Notes under the pieces: model-generated | Database searches by the model: none | What the model saw: only the letters and a program-made list of their open reading frames with translations | What the model was told of the DNA's origin: nothing | Assembly: GCF_963675165.1 (NCBI RefSeq) | Contig: NC_087380.1 | Location: 1,417,803 to 1,481,802 of the forward strand | Direction: 5' to 3' | Length of the DNA stretch: 64,000 bases | Origin: Halichondria panicea | Lineage: Eukaryota; Porifera; Demospongiae; Suberitida; Halichondriidae | Part shown: one piece after another, positions 53,820 through 63,288 of the stretch | How positions within the stretch are numbered: the first letter of the stretch is position 1 | How the letters are laid out: each line of letters starts with the position of its first letter | Position numbers and translations under genes: made by a program

Positions 53820-54843
53820 TGCTGGTGGAGAACGACCTGCTTGTATTTAACACTGTATGCATTATAACACTGCATGCATGTGTACATTGTGTGCTTGTTT
53901 ACATAATCATTGGTGACACGCCCCTATTGTGTCTATAAATAGTAGTTTAGGGTACTCCCCTCGAGCGCTAGATTGCATAATTATAACACCTCTGTATTAG
54001 TACAATACGCTTATACTTGAGGTGGCCAAGTAATGGTTAGTAATTATGGATGAGGGAAACTATAACCCGTAGATACCTCATGTCCTGACCTAACTAGAAT
54101 GATCCTACGTACTTTACATTCTAGAGCCAGCAGCACAATAATTTGTATCCTCAAGCCATCTATATAATATAGAGGGTTGATCAATTCGTAACAATTAAAT
54201 CCGCAAAACCTAAATTATTACTAGTAAATACACACGATCCTTGCCAGAACGCAATAGTTAGATTGCAAAGGGTCAAATTTTCTGCTGATTTGGCTCATTC
54301 GCAAAGGTTTTACCTGCAAAACATTCTAGTAAACGGTAGCACGAAATTTATTGAAAAGTTCGCACTACACGGTCTGTATGTACAACTCGTAGTTCTTACT
54401 CACATTCAAACGAATTACTATACACAACACATGCTATAATTATATAATACTTATACAATTCAAGTATACATACCACATAATTATAATATCAATCTATAAA
54501 AAGAATGACAATAAATAAATAAAAAACTCTTTACAATCTATGGCGGTTGATATAGCGTAACATTACAATTATATTCATTGATCAGTGCAAAGTTTAGGAA
54601 TGTCAACCACATCAAATATACAAGCCACAACAATAAATAACCACATCACATAGAGAGTTACAAAACACATTACTAGCTGGTCTAATCCAATAGCAATAGC
54701 ACAATTATCAACTATGACAACATAACTAGCCATATATATAACTAGTTCACTTCCACACGATTTCATAGCACTTGCTGAGCTATCCAAATACAAAACGAAA
54801 TATACAAGTAAATATGGCATGCATGTGAGAATGAATTCAATAT
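53820..54843. other. Intergenic region
   Basis: It includes the promoter of the 53145 gene (shared with 63289-63640), a decayed MITE copy at 54178-54338 and AT-rich sequence. The stretch at 54700-54850 is repeated at 57810-57965. Confidence 0.45.
54178..54338. mobile_element. Copy 2 of the TACCGTATTACTAG MITE (degenerate left end)
   Basis: It shares with the element at 55434-55643 the words CTAAATTATTACTAGTAAATACA, GTTAGATTGCAAAGGGTCAA and TGCTGATTTGGCTCATTC. The right end (AACATTCTAGTAAACGGTA) is kept; the left end is diverged. Confidence 0.6.
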
Positions 54844-55169
54844 TTAGAGTTCGTGCTGGTATCGTTCAATGTCTGGTCCCTTGTCGCCACTTGGGCACTG
54901 GGTGGGTGCAGTCAGTACACAACGACAAATGTTATGAGTCTTGTCACTTGAATACTCTTCAAACTTTGCAAAACCTTCAGAAATGGGAACGAAAATTAAA
55001 TCCCCTCTGTACTTAGTGCCAATCATTTTAATACCAGAAACAGCACCTACTCCAACACCTGCCCCTGCAACAAGACCACTTATACCACCGACAATCCCAC
55101 CAATAAATCCACCTATGATGGTCCCCACCGTTGGATGCGAGCTTTAACATCCTCTTCAGGGTCAGACAT
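54844..55169 (-). pseudogene. Type 1 glycine-zipper gene with internal deletion
   Basis: From ATG 55169 the first codons read as the sister genes (SDPEEDVKARIQ). The sequence then jumps directly into the middle of the zipper (GTIIGGFIGGIVGG), out of frame. The rest of the helical block, the beta block and half the zipper are gone. The downstream part (55128-54844) keeps SEGFAKFEEYSSD and CRCVLTAPTQCPSGD. The upstream shared element is intact at 55190-55231. A deletion-type pseudogene. Confidence 0.85.
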
Positions 55170-55433
55170 TTTGTAAACTAATGTCCCAAAAGCTCAGTTC
55201 AGGACTATAGTTCTCTAACTGTGGAGTTCCTATACAACTATAGCTAGTATAAAACCGTGAATAGATTTCCTAGTTTGTTTGCTAGCTAACTGTCACATGA
55301 CATGGCATAACAGTACATAATTATATTCATTGATCAGTGCAAGGAATGTCAACCACCATCAGATATACATAGCCACAAGCCACACGCACGCATACAAACA
55401 ATAAATAACCACACGCACACAGTGTTACAATCG

Positions 55434-55643
55434 TATACAGTATTACTAGAATGTTTTGCGAGCATCAAACATATATGCGAGCTTTGATCAATTCGCAACA
55501 ATCGCAAAACCTACATTATTACTAGTAAATACATACGATCGTTGCCAGAACTCAATAGTTAGATCGCAAAAGGTCAATTTTTTCTGCTGATTTGGCTCAT
55601 TCACAAAGGTTTTTCATCCGCAAAATATTCTAGTAATACGGTA
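55434..55643. mobile_element. TACCGTATTACTAG MITE, copy 3
   Basis: The left end is AGTATTACTAGAATGTTTTGCG and the right end is CGCAAAATATTCTAGTAATACGG; the two are near-perfect inverted repeats. The interior matches 54178-54338 directly and 29463-29681. Confidence 0.7.
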
Positions 55644-55827
55644 GCGGGTGTATTTCGAGGGTAGAAATTTTCGCGGAAATGCCTTCAGAAAGGTTTTTGC
55701 GGATTTAGTGGAATAGTGGCTGCATGCATACGATATTAAATGTGTGGTTATAAATGTGCGCGGTACATGCCTAATCCGCGAAAATCACGAACATTTATAC
55801 CCTCGAAATATACCCGCTATACGGTAC
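55635..55827. mobile_element. TACCGTATAG MITE family member with long arms
   Basis: Left arm TACGGTAGCGGGTGTATTTCGAGGGTA; right arm, reversed, TACCGTATAGCGGGTATATTTCGAGGGTA. The inner TTTTCGCGGA pairs as well. The ends recall the element at 40033-40243. Confidence 0.7.
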
Positions 55828-55889
55828 TAGCTGGTGAATGTAATAGCACAATTAATAACTTATAGAGTGAACTAAGACAACACAACTAC

Positions 55890-56651
55890 CTATATAGTTG
55901 TCCTCCATATGCTCTCGCTTTTTATTTTACCGAACTCGTCAAGTTCATAAGTCTTATTACGATCACCTTCCACTGTGGTATAAAACGTGATTGTAGCCGC
56001 TTTGTCTTCTTTATTCCACCCATTGAGCTTACTAAGCACATGTTGACCAGAAACAGTCTTTATATAGCCATTCACGTTCACAGAGTCAACTAAATTTCCA
56101 GGGTCAATCGAAGAGCTCCCCCACAACCAGAAGTACAGCCAATGCAAATTTCTCCACTTGGTGAAACGAACGGTACAATCATTTCTTAAAGATACTTTAA
56201 ATGTACAGGAATAGGTGTAATATCCTGTCTCACGACGTAGTGATGACTTAGCAGGGAGGGGCTGACTACGTGTGACACACTCACTACTCGACTTTATTTG
56301 TTTAGAAGCACTGATATTAGTACTAGCTGCCATCACACCCCCGTTAGTTGAGCCTTCAGCGGAACCACTCATTTGCTGTTCATTGCTGTCTGATCCAGTG
56401 TGATCACCTCCAACTTGAAATTTAGTGTCAAGGTTGTTTGTTTCTTCGTAAATCTTTGAAGGAATGAAATCTATTTCTTCTTTTTTAATAAACTTTCGAT
56501 CTAGGTTCTTAAAGAGCTTAGTTTTTTCGTTTTCTGATAAGAGAGAGTAACTTTCACCACCAGCACGTTCCAGAGCATTTTCCAGATCAGATAAAATTTC
56601 AGTATCACCCATAATCGGCATCAGTGCCGGGCATGTATCCTTACTAGCCAT
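55890..56651 (-). CDS. Zipper-less family relative, subtype 2
   Basis: This is a 253-residue frame, ATG 56651; an upstream GTG extension is not favoured. The N-terminal half is polar and Ser/Gly rich with a charged region (KTKLFKNLDRKFIKKEEID). From about residue 160 it has a core similar in pattern to the 53145 protein: YYTYSCTFKVSLRNDCTVRF, an aromatic loop (WRNLHWLYFWLWG), then VNVNGYIKTVSGQHVLSKLNGW and ATITFYTTVEG. It has no glycine zipper. The gene cut by the right window edge (63821-64000) is its close relative. The function is unknown; the similarity to the family core is by eye and weak at sequence level. Confidence 0.7.
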   Translation of the reverse strand: MASKDTCPALMPIMGDTEILSDLENALERAGGESYSLLSENEKTKLFKNLDRKFIKKEEIDFIPSKIYEETNNLDTKFQVGGDHTGSDSNEQQMSGSAEGSTNGGVMAASTNISASKQIKSSSECVTRSQPLPAKSSLRRETGYYTYSCTFKVSLRNDCTVRFTKWRNLHWLYFWLWGSSSIDPGNLVDSVNVNGYIKTVSGQHVLSKLNGWNKEDKAATITFYTTVEGDRNKTYELDEFGKIKSESIWRTTI

Positions 56652-58270
56652 AATACTGCTTGATAGCTGCACTATAACAAGTATCGAGTTTTAAAAATGA
56701 CAGTTGGCTTATGGGCTTGAAAACAATTGACAGATTAGCTAGCGATGACTAAGCAGTTCCCTAATAAGCACTGTACTCACGTGAAGGAAGTATGAGACAT
56801 GTGTGGAGGATGTAACTTCCACTCATGTACTATGAACATTGAAGCTAATCAGAGAACTAATTGCTCTAACACATGCAGCACATGCTCTAAACCAGTGACC
56901 GTGCAATTGGTGGTTTCCTGCAGGGTTTGCAAAATAAATAGTACACAGACCTAGGAACAAAACAATTTACTTTCACTATTCACTCTCATATTGTTTACAA
57001 TGATGTACTGATGTACATTATGCGTATGTACCATAGATATCTGTGGGTGTATTGGACTTGTACTACCCTCGTGCAATTCTATGTATTCCCTCGAATACAT
57101 AGAACTGTACTAGGGTAAACAAATCCAATACACCCACAGATATCCATCAGAGGAGGTACGACAGGAAGGAGCAATTAGGCTTGATTGAGCACTTTAATTA
57201 CATTCCGTTCACGTGTAGGCCTATAGGTTTGTTAATGCTGAGCCAGCTAATCAAGTGTTTTAATTAGCCTAATTGCTCCTGGATGCATGCATGATCAATT
57301 CTAGGTGCTAGCTTTCATTGACTAACTAAAACTAGCAAGATTACATAGTTGTATCTATTGCACAGTACATATGTACATAATTATAGTTACACACGTACAA
57401 AGAGCAGACATCTTAGGCTTAGGAATGTCACATGAATGATGAGGCGTGGCCATGCAACCCTCCTCTGGTTAAAGCCCTTGTGGTCACAGTTATGTACATG
57501 TACTTCGTAATCTCTTTGGTCTAGGTCATAGAAGCGACAGCAACTGATATAATTATCACTACGATATAAAAAATAACACATGAGTTATTACGGTTATACA
57601 TTTCATAGGTGATTTATATCAACCAATAAAGATCGAGAACAGTGTTGTGCTTTGTCAAACAAAGTAAACTCTCACTACAACAGTTGATCTGCAAACAAAA
57701 TTATACTGTACACATGCACCACCAAAGCCAGTCCTGGGAATAACACTAGCATAACAATAGCCTACGGTAATAGCTATTGAAAGGCTAGCATAAATGCTAG
57801 ACTAGCGAGAGTCAACTATGACAACATAACTAGCTATATAATATATATATAGTTCACTTCCACACGATTTCATAGCACTTGCTGAGCTATCCAAATACAA
57901 AACAAAACATACAAGCATGCATGTGAGAACGAATTCAACATTTAGAGTTCGTGCTAGTATCGTTCATTATTTTGTTTGCACACCTGGAGAACTTTAACAA
58001 TATCACTGAAACTTAATAATTATAATTATAACACAGTACAAATGCTAACACATGCTATGAAACTACAAGCTAATAGATAGATGCATGTCTGCATATGAAT
58101 GAATTCCCTGAAATCTCAAGTCCCTTAGGGCATTAGTTATTATTATAGGCTATCTATACTCAATGAACATAATGCTCAACAGTATACGTAAGTGCAGGAA
58201 TTCCTATGAATGTATTAGCATGCTAACTCAATAGCCCTAACATAACTAGCAGCGTAAAATAGTTCAAAAG
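56652..58270. other. Intergenic region with repeats
   Basis: It holds the palindromic element at 57027-57147, a copy of 54700-54850 at 57810-57965, a copy of 47310-47400 at 57965-58070 and the TCAAGTCCCTTAGGGCATTA element at 58116-58136. No gene seen; short frames at 57387-57581 are unsupported. Confidence 0.45.
57027..57147. mobile_element. Palindromic MITE-like element, copy 2
   Basis: The left part GATATCTGTGGGTGTATTGGA pairs with TCCAATACACCCACAGATATC on the right, and the centre (CTATGTATTCCCTCGAATACATAG) also folds. The ends and the ATTGGA...TTGTACTACC word match the element at 36198-36303. Confidence 0.75.
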
Positions 58271-59133
58271 TTATTCTTTATTTGTAGCAGGTGTTAATGC
58301 ACGTTCCTCTAAAGGGTCAACAAAGTTAGCAACAATAGTACACTGCAAAGCACTGGTGTTTTTGTTGCCTGGCGAATCACGCATCTTTTTGAAAATATCG
58401 CTAGCTTGCATCACCTTGTATGTTCTGCTGCTATGGACAGCTCCAAAGCCCACACCTGCTCCCGCTCCAGCAGAGCTGCCTAAAATAAGACCACCCACAG
58501 CACCCAAAATACCACCAACAATTCCACCCACAATCGTCCCTGCCACCGGCACAATCGATCCAACCGCAGCCCCTGCAGCTATCCCTCCAGCAGTACCTCC
58601 GACAGCACCAAGACTACCAGCTGTTGAAGCACCAATCACAAGTGGCGTAGTACAATACACTCGAATCTCACAGTCAGCTTTAACCGTTAGATGAAGCTTA
58701 TAAGCGTGATGTACGGAGTTTTGAGCAAGTGTCCTTTGGGCCATACGTGAAACAGTTATTGGTTGCTCTTGAAGCTGTTCAGTTGCAGTCCAACTGGCTT
58801 TACCTTTAGCTCTAGCACCTACCACTGGGTGAGTTAAGTTTGAATGTGCTCCTGCACTCGCCTTAAACTTTTTCTCTTTCTGTCGTGAGGGGTTGCCTGG
58901 AAACAAGTATTCTTGACCAGTTAGATTTGTCTCAACATATTTTTGACCCTGGAGTACACGTGATGGGGCGGCAGGCTCAATTCTTGTCACACTAATAGCA
59001 TCGAGGAATGTCTGCAAGTCATCTCTGTCAATGTGACATGATTTAAATTTTTCTCTGGCCACAATTTCGACAGTAGGCTTCACTTTCTTTTTGATTTCAG
59101 CATTAATCCGAGCTCTATACGATCTTCAGCCAT
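58271..59133 (-). pseudogene. Type 2 glycine-zipper gene that lost its start frame
   Basis: From about 59083 down to 58271 the frame is open and nearly identical to the 50278 gene: DLQTFLDAISVTRIEP, YLFPGNPS, YKLHLTVKADCEIRVY, the zipper with GSIVPVAGT, SDIFKKMRDS, LQCTIVANF and ALTPATNKE. The original ATG at 59133 is present, but one base is missing a few codons later (GAAGATCGTATAGAGC against GAAGATACGTTTAGAGC in the sister), so the start codon is out of frame and meets a stop after 17 codons. There is no in-frame ATG soon after. It is a pseudogene with a very young lesion, unless there is a base error. Confidence 0.8.
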
Positions 59134-59582
59134 TTTATTCTAGCATGATAAACAATGGAGATTCTACATAGGAAAAATAACTCTATGGCTCAAAATAAAC
59201 TTGTTCAGTGTTTGTTGTTTATGTAAGGGAATTCCTCAACCTGGGTAGGTGGGGCTCCTTTATAACGGGGTTTAAACTATCTATAAACTGAAACACGCCC
59301 TAAAACCAAGTGTGAAATTCATTGACTTTATACCCTTGATATGAATATTATTACTGTCAATTCCTACTATCTATACATTTAATCTCACACACGTGCACCG
59401 CAGGTGCTGATGCCTCGGTGGAGGTGCCAAAGCTACATAACATAAAGCTACTAATGCTTACACATGATGAACAATTTGCTGCATGCAAACTCAAAGAGTG
59501 GGTAATGATTGACCATGATTGTTGTTAAAAACGATCGATGCCAAAGTTCAAGTCTAAAATTAATGGCTGCCATCAGCAGAGC

Positions 59583-60672
59583 ACTAGCCATATAAGAGAA
59601 CGGTTATATAGCCAGGCAATTTAACCCTTTTTCAACGCTGAGTCAGCACTACCATGGAATGTCTCTGGAATGTCTCTGTGCATTGTGTGTGTGTATGTGG
59701 AGATTGTCTCAGCCCTGGGCTCAGCTGGGAGATAGCCAGGCGTCAGCTTGCTCTTGTTACTAAGAGCTAGTCATCTCTATGACTGTATGGACAGGCTAAG
59801 CCCTTGTATCTACTGGACTCTCTGATGGATTGAAATTTTGGTATTAAAGTAAGTTTTAAAGTGTGTGTCTGCACGTGTGCATGTGTGTCTGTAGATTAGT
59901 TCTGTATGTACCATAAAAAGCAAGACTCCTTAGCACCTTCTCTGATCTAAAAGACGTAGCATTATCGAACACTTTCGTATGTAACGTAAATCTTATTACC
60001 TTCGTTATGCCCTGCACAAACTGCACTGTCCATTTGGTTTAAAAAAGCATGTGCATTGTCAGGACGTCCAGCAACAAGCAAATATTAATGTCTGTATATA
60101 AATACAGTGACTACACAAAAACACTTGATGTCTTTATTGCTTTCCTTTCAGGTACACATTGTCGACGCCACTCAGAAACTCTACTGCACTGTATGTGGAT
60201 TTACTGCTATACAACAAAACGTTTGTAGCTATGCTACAACATAACATTTGTATAGCCGCTAAGTCTTAGCTAAGATTTAATTATAATTTCCTTATAATTA
60301 ATTATTGTGCATGTGTTATCTGAATTGCACAGTGGCTTTCTGCAATATGCCTCACCATATATTCATAAAAATTGATGCCCATGCATGGTTAACTAAACAC
60401 TGAAACACACTGCTTGCATAAGTATTTCCAGCATTCTGGATTCCTTTGGTCTGCTGACGTAGAAGACTACCTCTATAGAAGAAAAATACCACTAGAAGTC
60501 TTTGCACCCTTGCCTAAGCTAAGACTTACATGTACAAGTCATGGAATTCACTTGCATAAGCTGCCAATGTGTGTGCAGTAATGTCCAGCCCCACCTCCTA
60601 ATTTTCATGCTGAATCGTGCGTAGCGAAACGGTTAAATTGCCTGGCTAACCGTTCTCTTATTAATGGCTAGT
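59583..60672. mobile_element. Non-autonomous DNA transposon, 8-base target duplication (hAT-like)
   Basis: The left end ACTAGCCATATAAGAGAACGG and the right end CCGTTCTCTTATTAATGGCTAGT are inverted repeats of about 43 bases with small indels; both continue through GCCAGGCAATTTAACC. The flanks are AGCAGAGC on both sides (59575-59582 and 60673-60680), an 8-base target site duplication, which is typical of hAT elements. The interior shows no transposase frame. The assignment to hAT is inference from the duplication length. Confidence 0.8.
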
Positions 60673-60990
60673 AGCAGAGCCTTGCAGCTCTCTTCTCACT
60701 CTTGCAGCTACCAATAGCTAGCGTTCTAGTGCAGAGCTAACTACTAAGTAGAGTAGCAACACTCGGTAAACAAGTTTGGCTACGTGCTCTTCTGAAAAGG
60801 CTGCAATGGCATTCCAAGTAAGCAAAACTAGGCATAACTCGAGAACGAAGCATTATTTTGCAAATCCACGAATGAAAACATGACTATAGAAGCCTATAGA
60901 AACTCTTATACTTGCACTTCATTGATCCTTGAGCAGCTGTAGCAGTCTACACACACAGACACACACAAACACACTACCGTATACCTCGCT
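60673..60990. repeat. Dispersed repeat, inverted relative of 16910-17175
   Basis: CTTGCAGCTACCAATAGCTAG, CTAACTACTAAGTAGAGTAGCAA and the CTCGAGAACGAAGC region match, in reverse, the segment at 16960-17160; part is shared with 44160-44300. The hAT-like element is inserted at its edge. Confidence 0.55.
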
Positions 60991-61637
60991 TGCGGCATAA
61001 TGATTATACTGGCAGACAGTCTAGTTATATACATAATTATTATGGTGTAGCAGCTCCAAGTTAGCACGTGCACCGAAATTAATAACGATATTGATATCGG
61101 TACACATGAAAAATAATCGTCAAGGTTAATTTTCAGCTTCCACATTGCACACAAGCAATTAGATTAACATACACAGTAACAATCCAACAGCTATTAAAGG
61201 TATATAATTTATTATATAATTATTAGCACACGTTATAGCAGACTATATAATAAAACGTTTGTATGGTGCACAATACCTGATCGAGGGTAGAATGCACTGT
61301 ATATCCATACAAACAGTGTGATTGGTCAATTAACTGCAGCAAAATTTTACTGCGGAAGCTATACCGGAAGTAATTAGTGGTCGTTCCAAACCAATCAAAA
61401 TTCCAATTAAGCTCTTAAACGATAAAACTACATGTATTCATTCAGGAGCTTTTTCACAGCAATTGCTAAGCTAATATTAAGAGCTCTTCCAGCTAGTGCT
61501 TACGTTGTCATGAAATTTACTGATTCACATGCAGTCAACACATTCGTATAATAATTATCATGAATGAGGCAAATGTGAGCACAATATACAATTAAGTCCT
61601 GTACTAGATTCTACAGTATCATTATTTTTTCTCGTTG

Positions 61638-62246
61638 TCAGGTCCCTCGTCGCCACTGGGTGGGTGCGGTCAGTACACAGTGACAAGTGTTGTGGTTCTT
61701 GCCAGTCGAGTATTCTTCAAACTTCACAAAAACTTCAGAAGCACAAATAATAGTGTGTCTGTTGTTACTATCAGCTGCTCCGATCCCCGCACCTGCGCCT
61801 GCTCCAACACTTCCCCCGGCAGCAAGACCACCAAAGAAACCGGCAACCCCACCGATAATTCCACCTATAATCGTCCCTGCCACTGGCACAACAGAGCCAA
61901 TCACAGCCCCCGCAGCTATGCCTCCAGCAGTGCCTCCGGCAGCACCGACTGCCGCACCAGCACCACCTCCAATGGCCGCTCCTTTCTTGACTGGAGACAT
62001 AGGGTATACACGAATTTGTAGATCGGCCTGAACACTGAGGTCCACTCTGTGTGCATGTAGGGACATTGACGAGGAACAATTCTCATTAGATCTTATTCTC
62101 TTAATCGTGATGACTTCCATGAGCCTCTTAAAGTCACCTTTGTCTACACGGAATCCATTAGGTCGCCTCTCTCTGGCTACAGTCTCAACAGCTGCTTGTA
62201 TCTTGGGTTGGATGCGAGCTTTAACGTCCTCTTCAGGGTCAGACAT
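61638..62246 (-). CDS. Glycine-zipper family protein, type 1, altered C-terminus
   Basis: This is a 202-residue frame, ATG 62246. It is nearly identical to the 52203 protein through the helical block, beta block (HAHRVDLSVQADLQIRVYP), zipper (GSVVPVAGT, GGIIGGVAGFFGG) and CHCVLTAPTQ. After that an 8-base deletion (the plus strand reads CGCCACTGGGTGG instead of CGCCACTTGGGCACTGGGTGG) replaces the CPSGDEGPDN tail by WRRGT and a stop. The core is unaffected, so it may still be functional. The upstream shared element is at 62287-62320. Confidence 0.78.
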   Translation of the reverse strand: MSDPEEDVKARIQPKIQAAVETVARERRPNGFRVDKGDFKRLMEVITIKRIRSNENCSSSMSLHAHRVDLSVQADLQIRVYPMSPVKKGAAIGGGAGAAVGAAGGTAGGIAAGAVIGSVVPVAGTIIGGIIGGVAGFFGGLAAGGSVGAGAGAGIGAADSNNRHTIICASEVFVKFEEYSTGKNHNTCHCVLTAPTQWRRGT

Positions 62247-62528
62247 TTTAAACAAGGCTAAAGATGTCCCAACAGTTAACAAAAGTTCAGTTCTGGACTA
62301 GTTCTCTAACTATGGAGTCCTATACAGCTAGAAAACACACAAACACGTGTACTTTTTTTGCTTAGCTAGCTGTCACATGATATGGCATATAAACACTACA
62401 GTACATCACATGCAGTTTATAATTATTCATTGATCAGTGCAAATTCTAGGAATGTCAATCATAGAATACAATGTAGCCACAAGCCACACACATGCATACA
62501 CACGCGTACGCACACAAACAATAAATAA

Positions 62529-62529
<1 letters not shown>

Positions 62530-62597
<68 letters not shown>
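62530..62597. repeat. CA microsatellite, about 34 units
   Basis: An uninterrupted (AC)n run of about 68 bases. At the matching place in the first duplicate copy (about 53110-53127) the run is only about nine units, so it expanded after duplication. It lies between the two genes. Confidence 0.95.
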
Positions 62598-62603
<6 letters not shown>

Positions 62604-62613
62604 GACCATGTAA

Positions 62614-63288
62614 TCATACACTAGCGGGTCTAATCCTAGTAACATCACAAGAACTTACAGGGTCAACTACGACAACACAACTAGCTAAATTGTTTGCTTC
62701 GTCATAGCTGAATTCAGGAAGTTGAGCCAGCACTTCTTGAGCCAATATTGTCGTTGCATGTCTAGACAGCCTGTGCCGATGCACACGTATTGGGAAATTC
62801 CCTTGAACAGAAACTTTAACTCGATAGTTACAATAGTTCTTCCCTTGTGCATGCTCCAATATTGCCTCAGGGGGGTGAACTTCTCTATCAAACTTCTGCT
62901 CTTCTTTCTGACCTTTCTTGATATGAATGCCAGCCTTCGCAGCAAATGGACTGACAAGTTTTAGAAGCTTGACAAGGCCACCATTAGCACCCATGTCTAC
63001 ATCAATTTGGTCGACATGTTTGATTTGTCGTGTTGGGTGGTGGGCAAACGTGTGTCCTTCCAACAAGTGATTGGCATCTACCACTTGTGACTCAGGAACA
63101 GTACACTCAGCTTCCAGTTCAACCGTGATCGTTATAATTTCCTTCATCTGCTGTTTGTCTCTTATATTTACATGGGCATAATTAGGATAGTGACCACGAC
63201 TCAACGTTTCCAAGGCAGCCAACACCTTGGTTCAGGCCTTTGCCTTGAGGTCAACTGTCGCCCTCTTTGGTTTTAGAGCCGTGGCCAT
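62614..63288 (-). pseudogene. Copy of the 53145 gene with a nonsense codon at position 19
   Basis: The ATG at 63288 and the following codons match the 53145 gene, but the Trp codon TGG at position 19 is TGA here (plus-strand TCA at 63232-63234). Downstream the frame stays open and about 95 percent alike: LAALETLSRGHYPN, EIITITVELEAE, RVKVSVQGNFPIRVH and AQEVLAQLPEFSYDE. Few other changes exist, so the lesion is recent. There is no good in-frame ATG soon after, apart from one at codon about 48 (QQMKE). Confidence 0.82.

Larger units (their letters stand above)
52150..54170. repeat. Segmental duplication, first copy (pair at 61560-63640)
   Basis: The segment from the type 1 gene at 52203 through the gene at 53145 and its upstream region (to about 54170) is repeated at 61560-63640 in the same orientation with few differences. 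It carries both genes. Confidence 0.85.
55170..55889. other. Intergenic region dominated by two MITEs
   Basis: Two inverted-repeat elements (55434-55643 and 55635-55827) sit side by side and share the TAATACGGTA junction. The rest resembles the upstream sequence of other type 1 genes. Confidence 0.5.
59134..61637. other. Gene-poor region holding a large inverted-repeat element
   Basis: No coding region was found in about 2.5 kb. It contains a 1.09-kb element with terminal inverted repeats and an 8-base target duplication (59583-60672), a dispersed repeat (60680-60990) and a GT-rich antisense stretch near 60950. Confidence 0.5.

Noticed and set aside
62427..62648. 73-codon Cys/Val frame on the minus strand
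   Set aside because: It is the translation of the CA microsatellite.
41379..63225. Bacterial origin of the glycine-zipper genes
   Set aside because: Zippers of this kind are common in bacterial envelope proteins, but here there is no signal peptide or operon layout, base composition is like the surroundings, and the core outside the zipper shows no bacterial match that I can name. Transfer is possible but unsupported.
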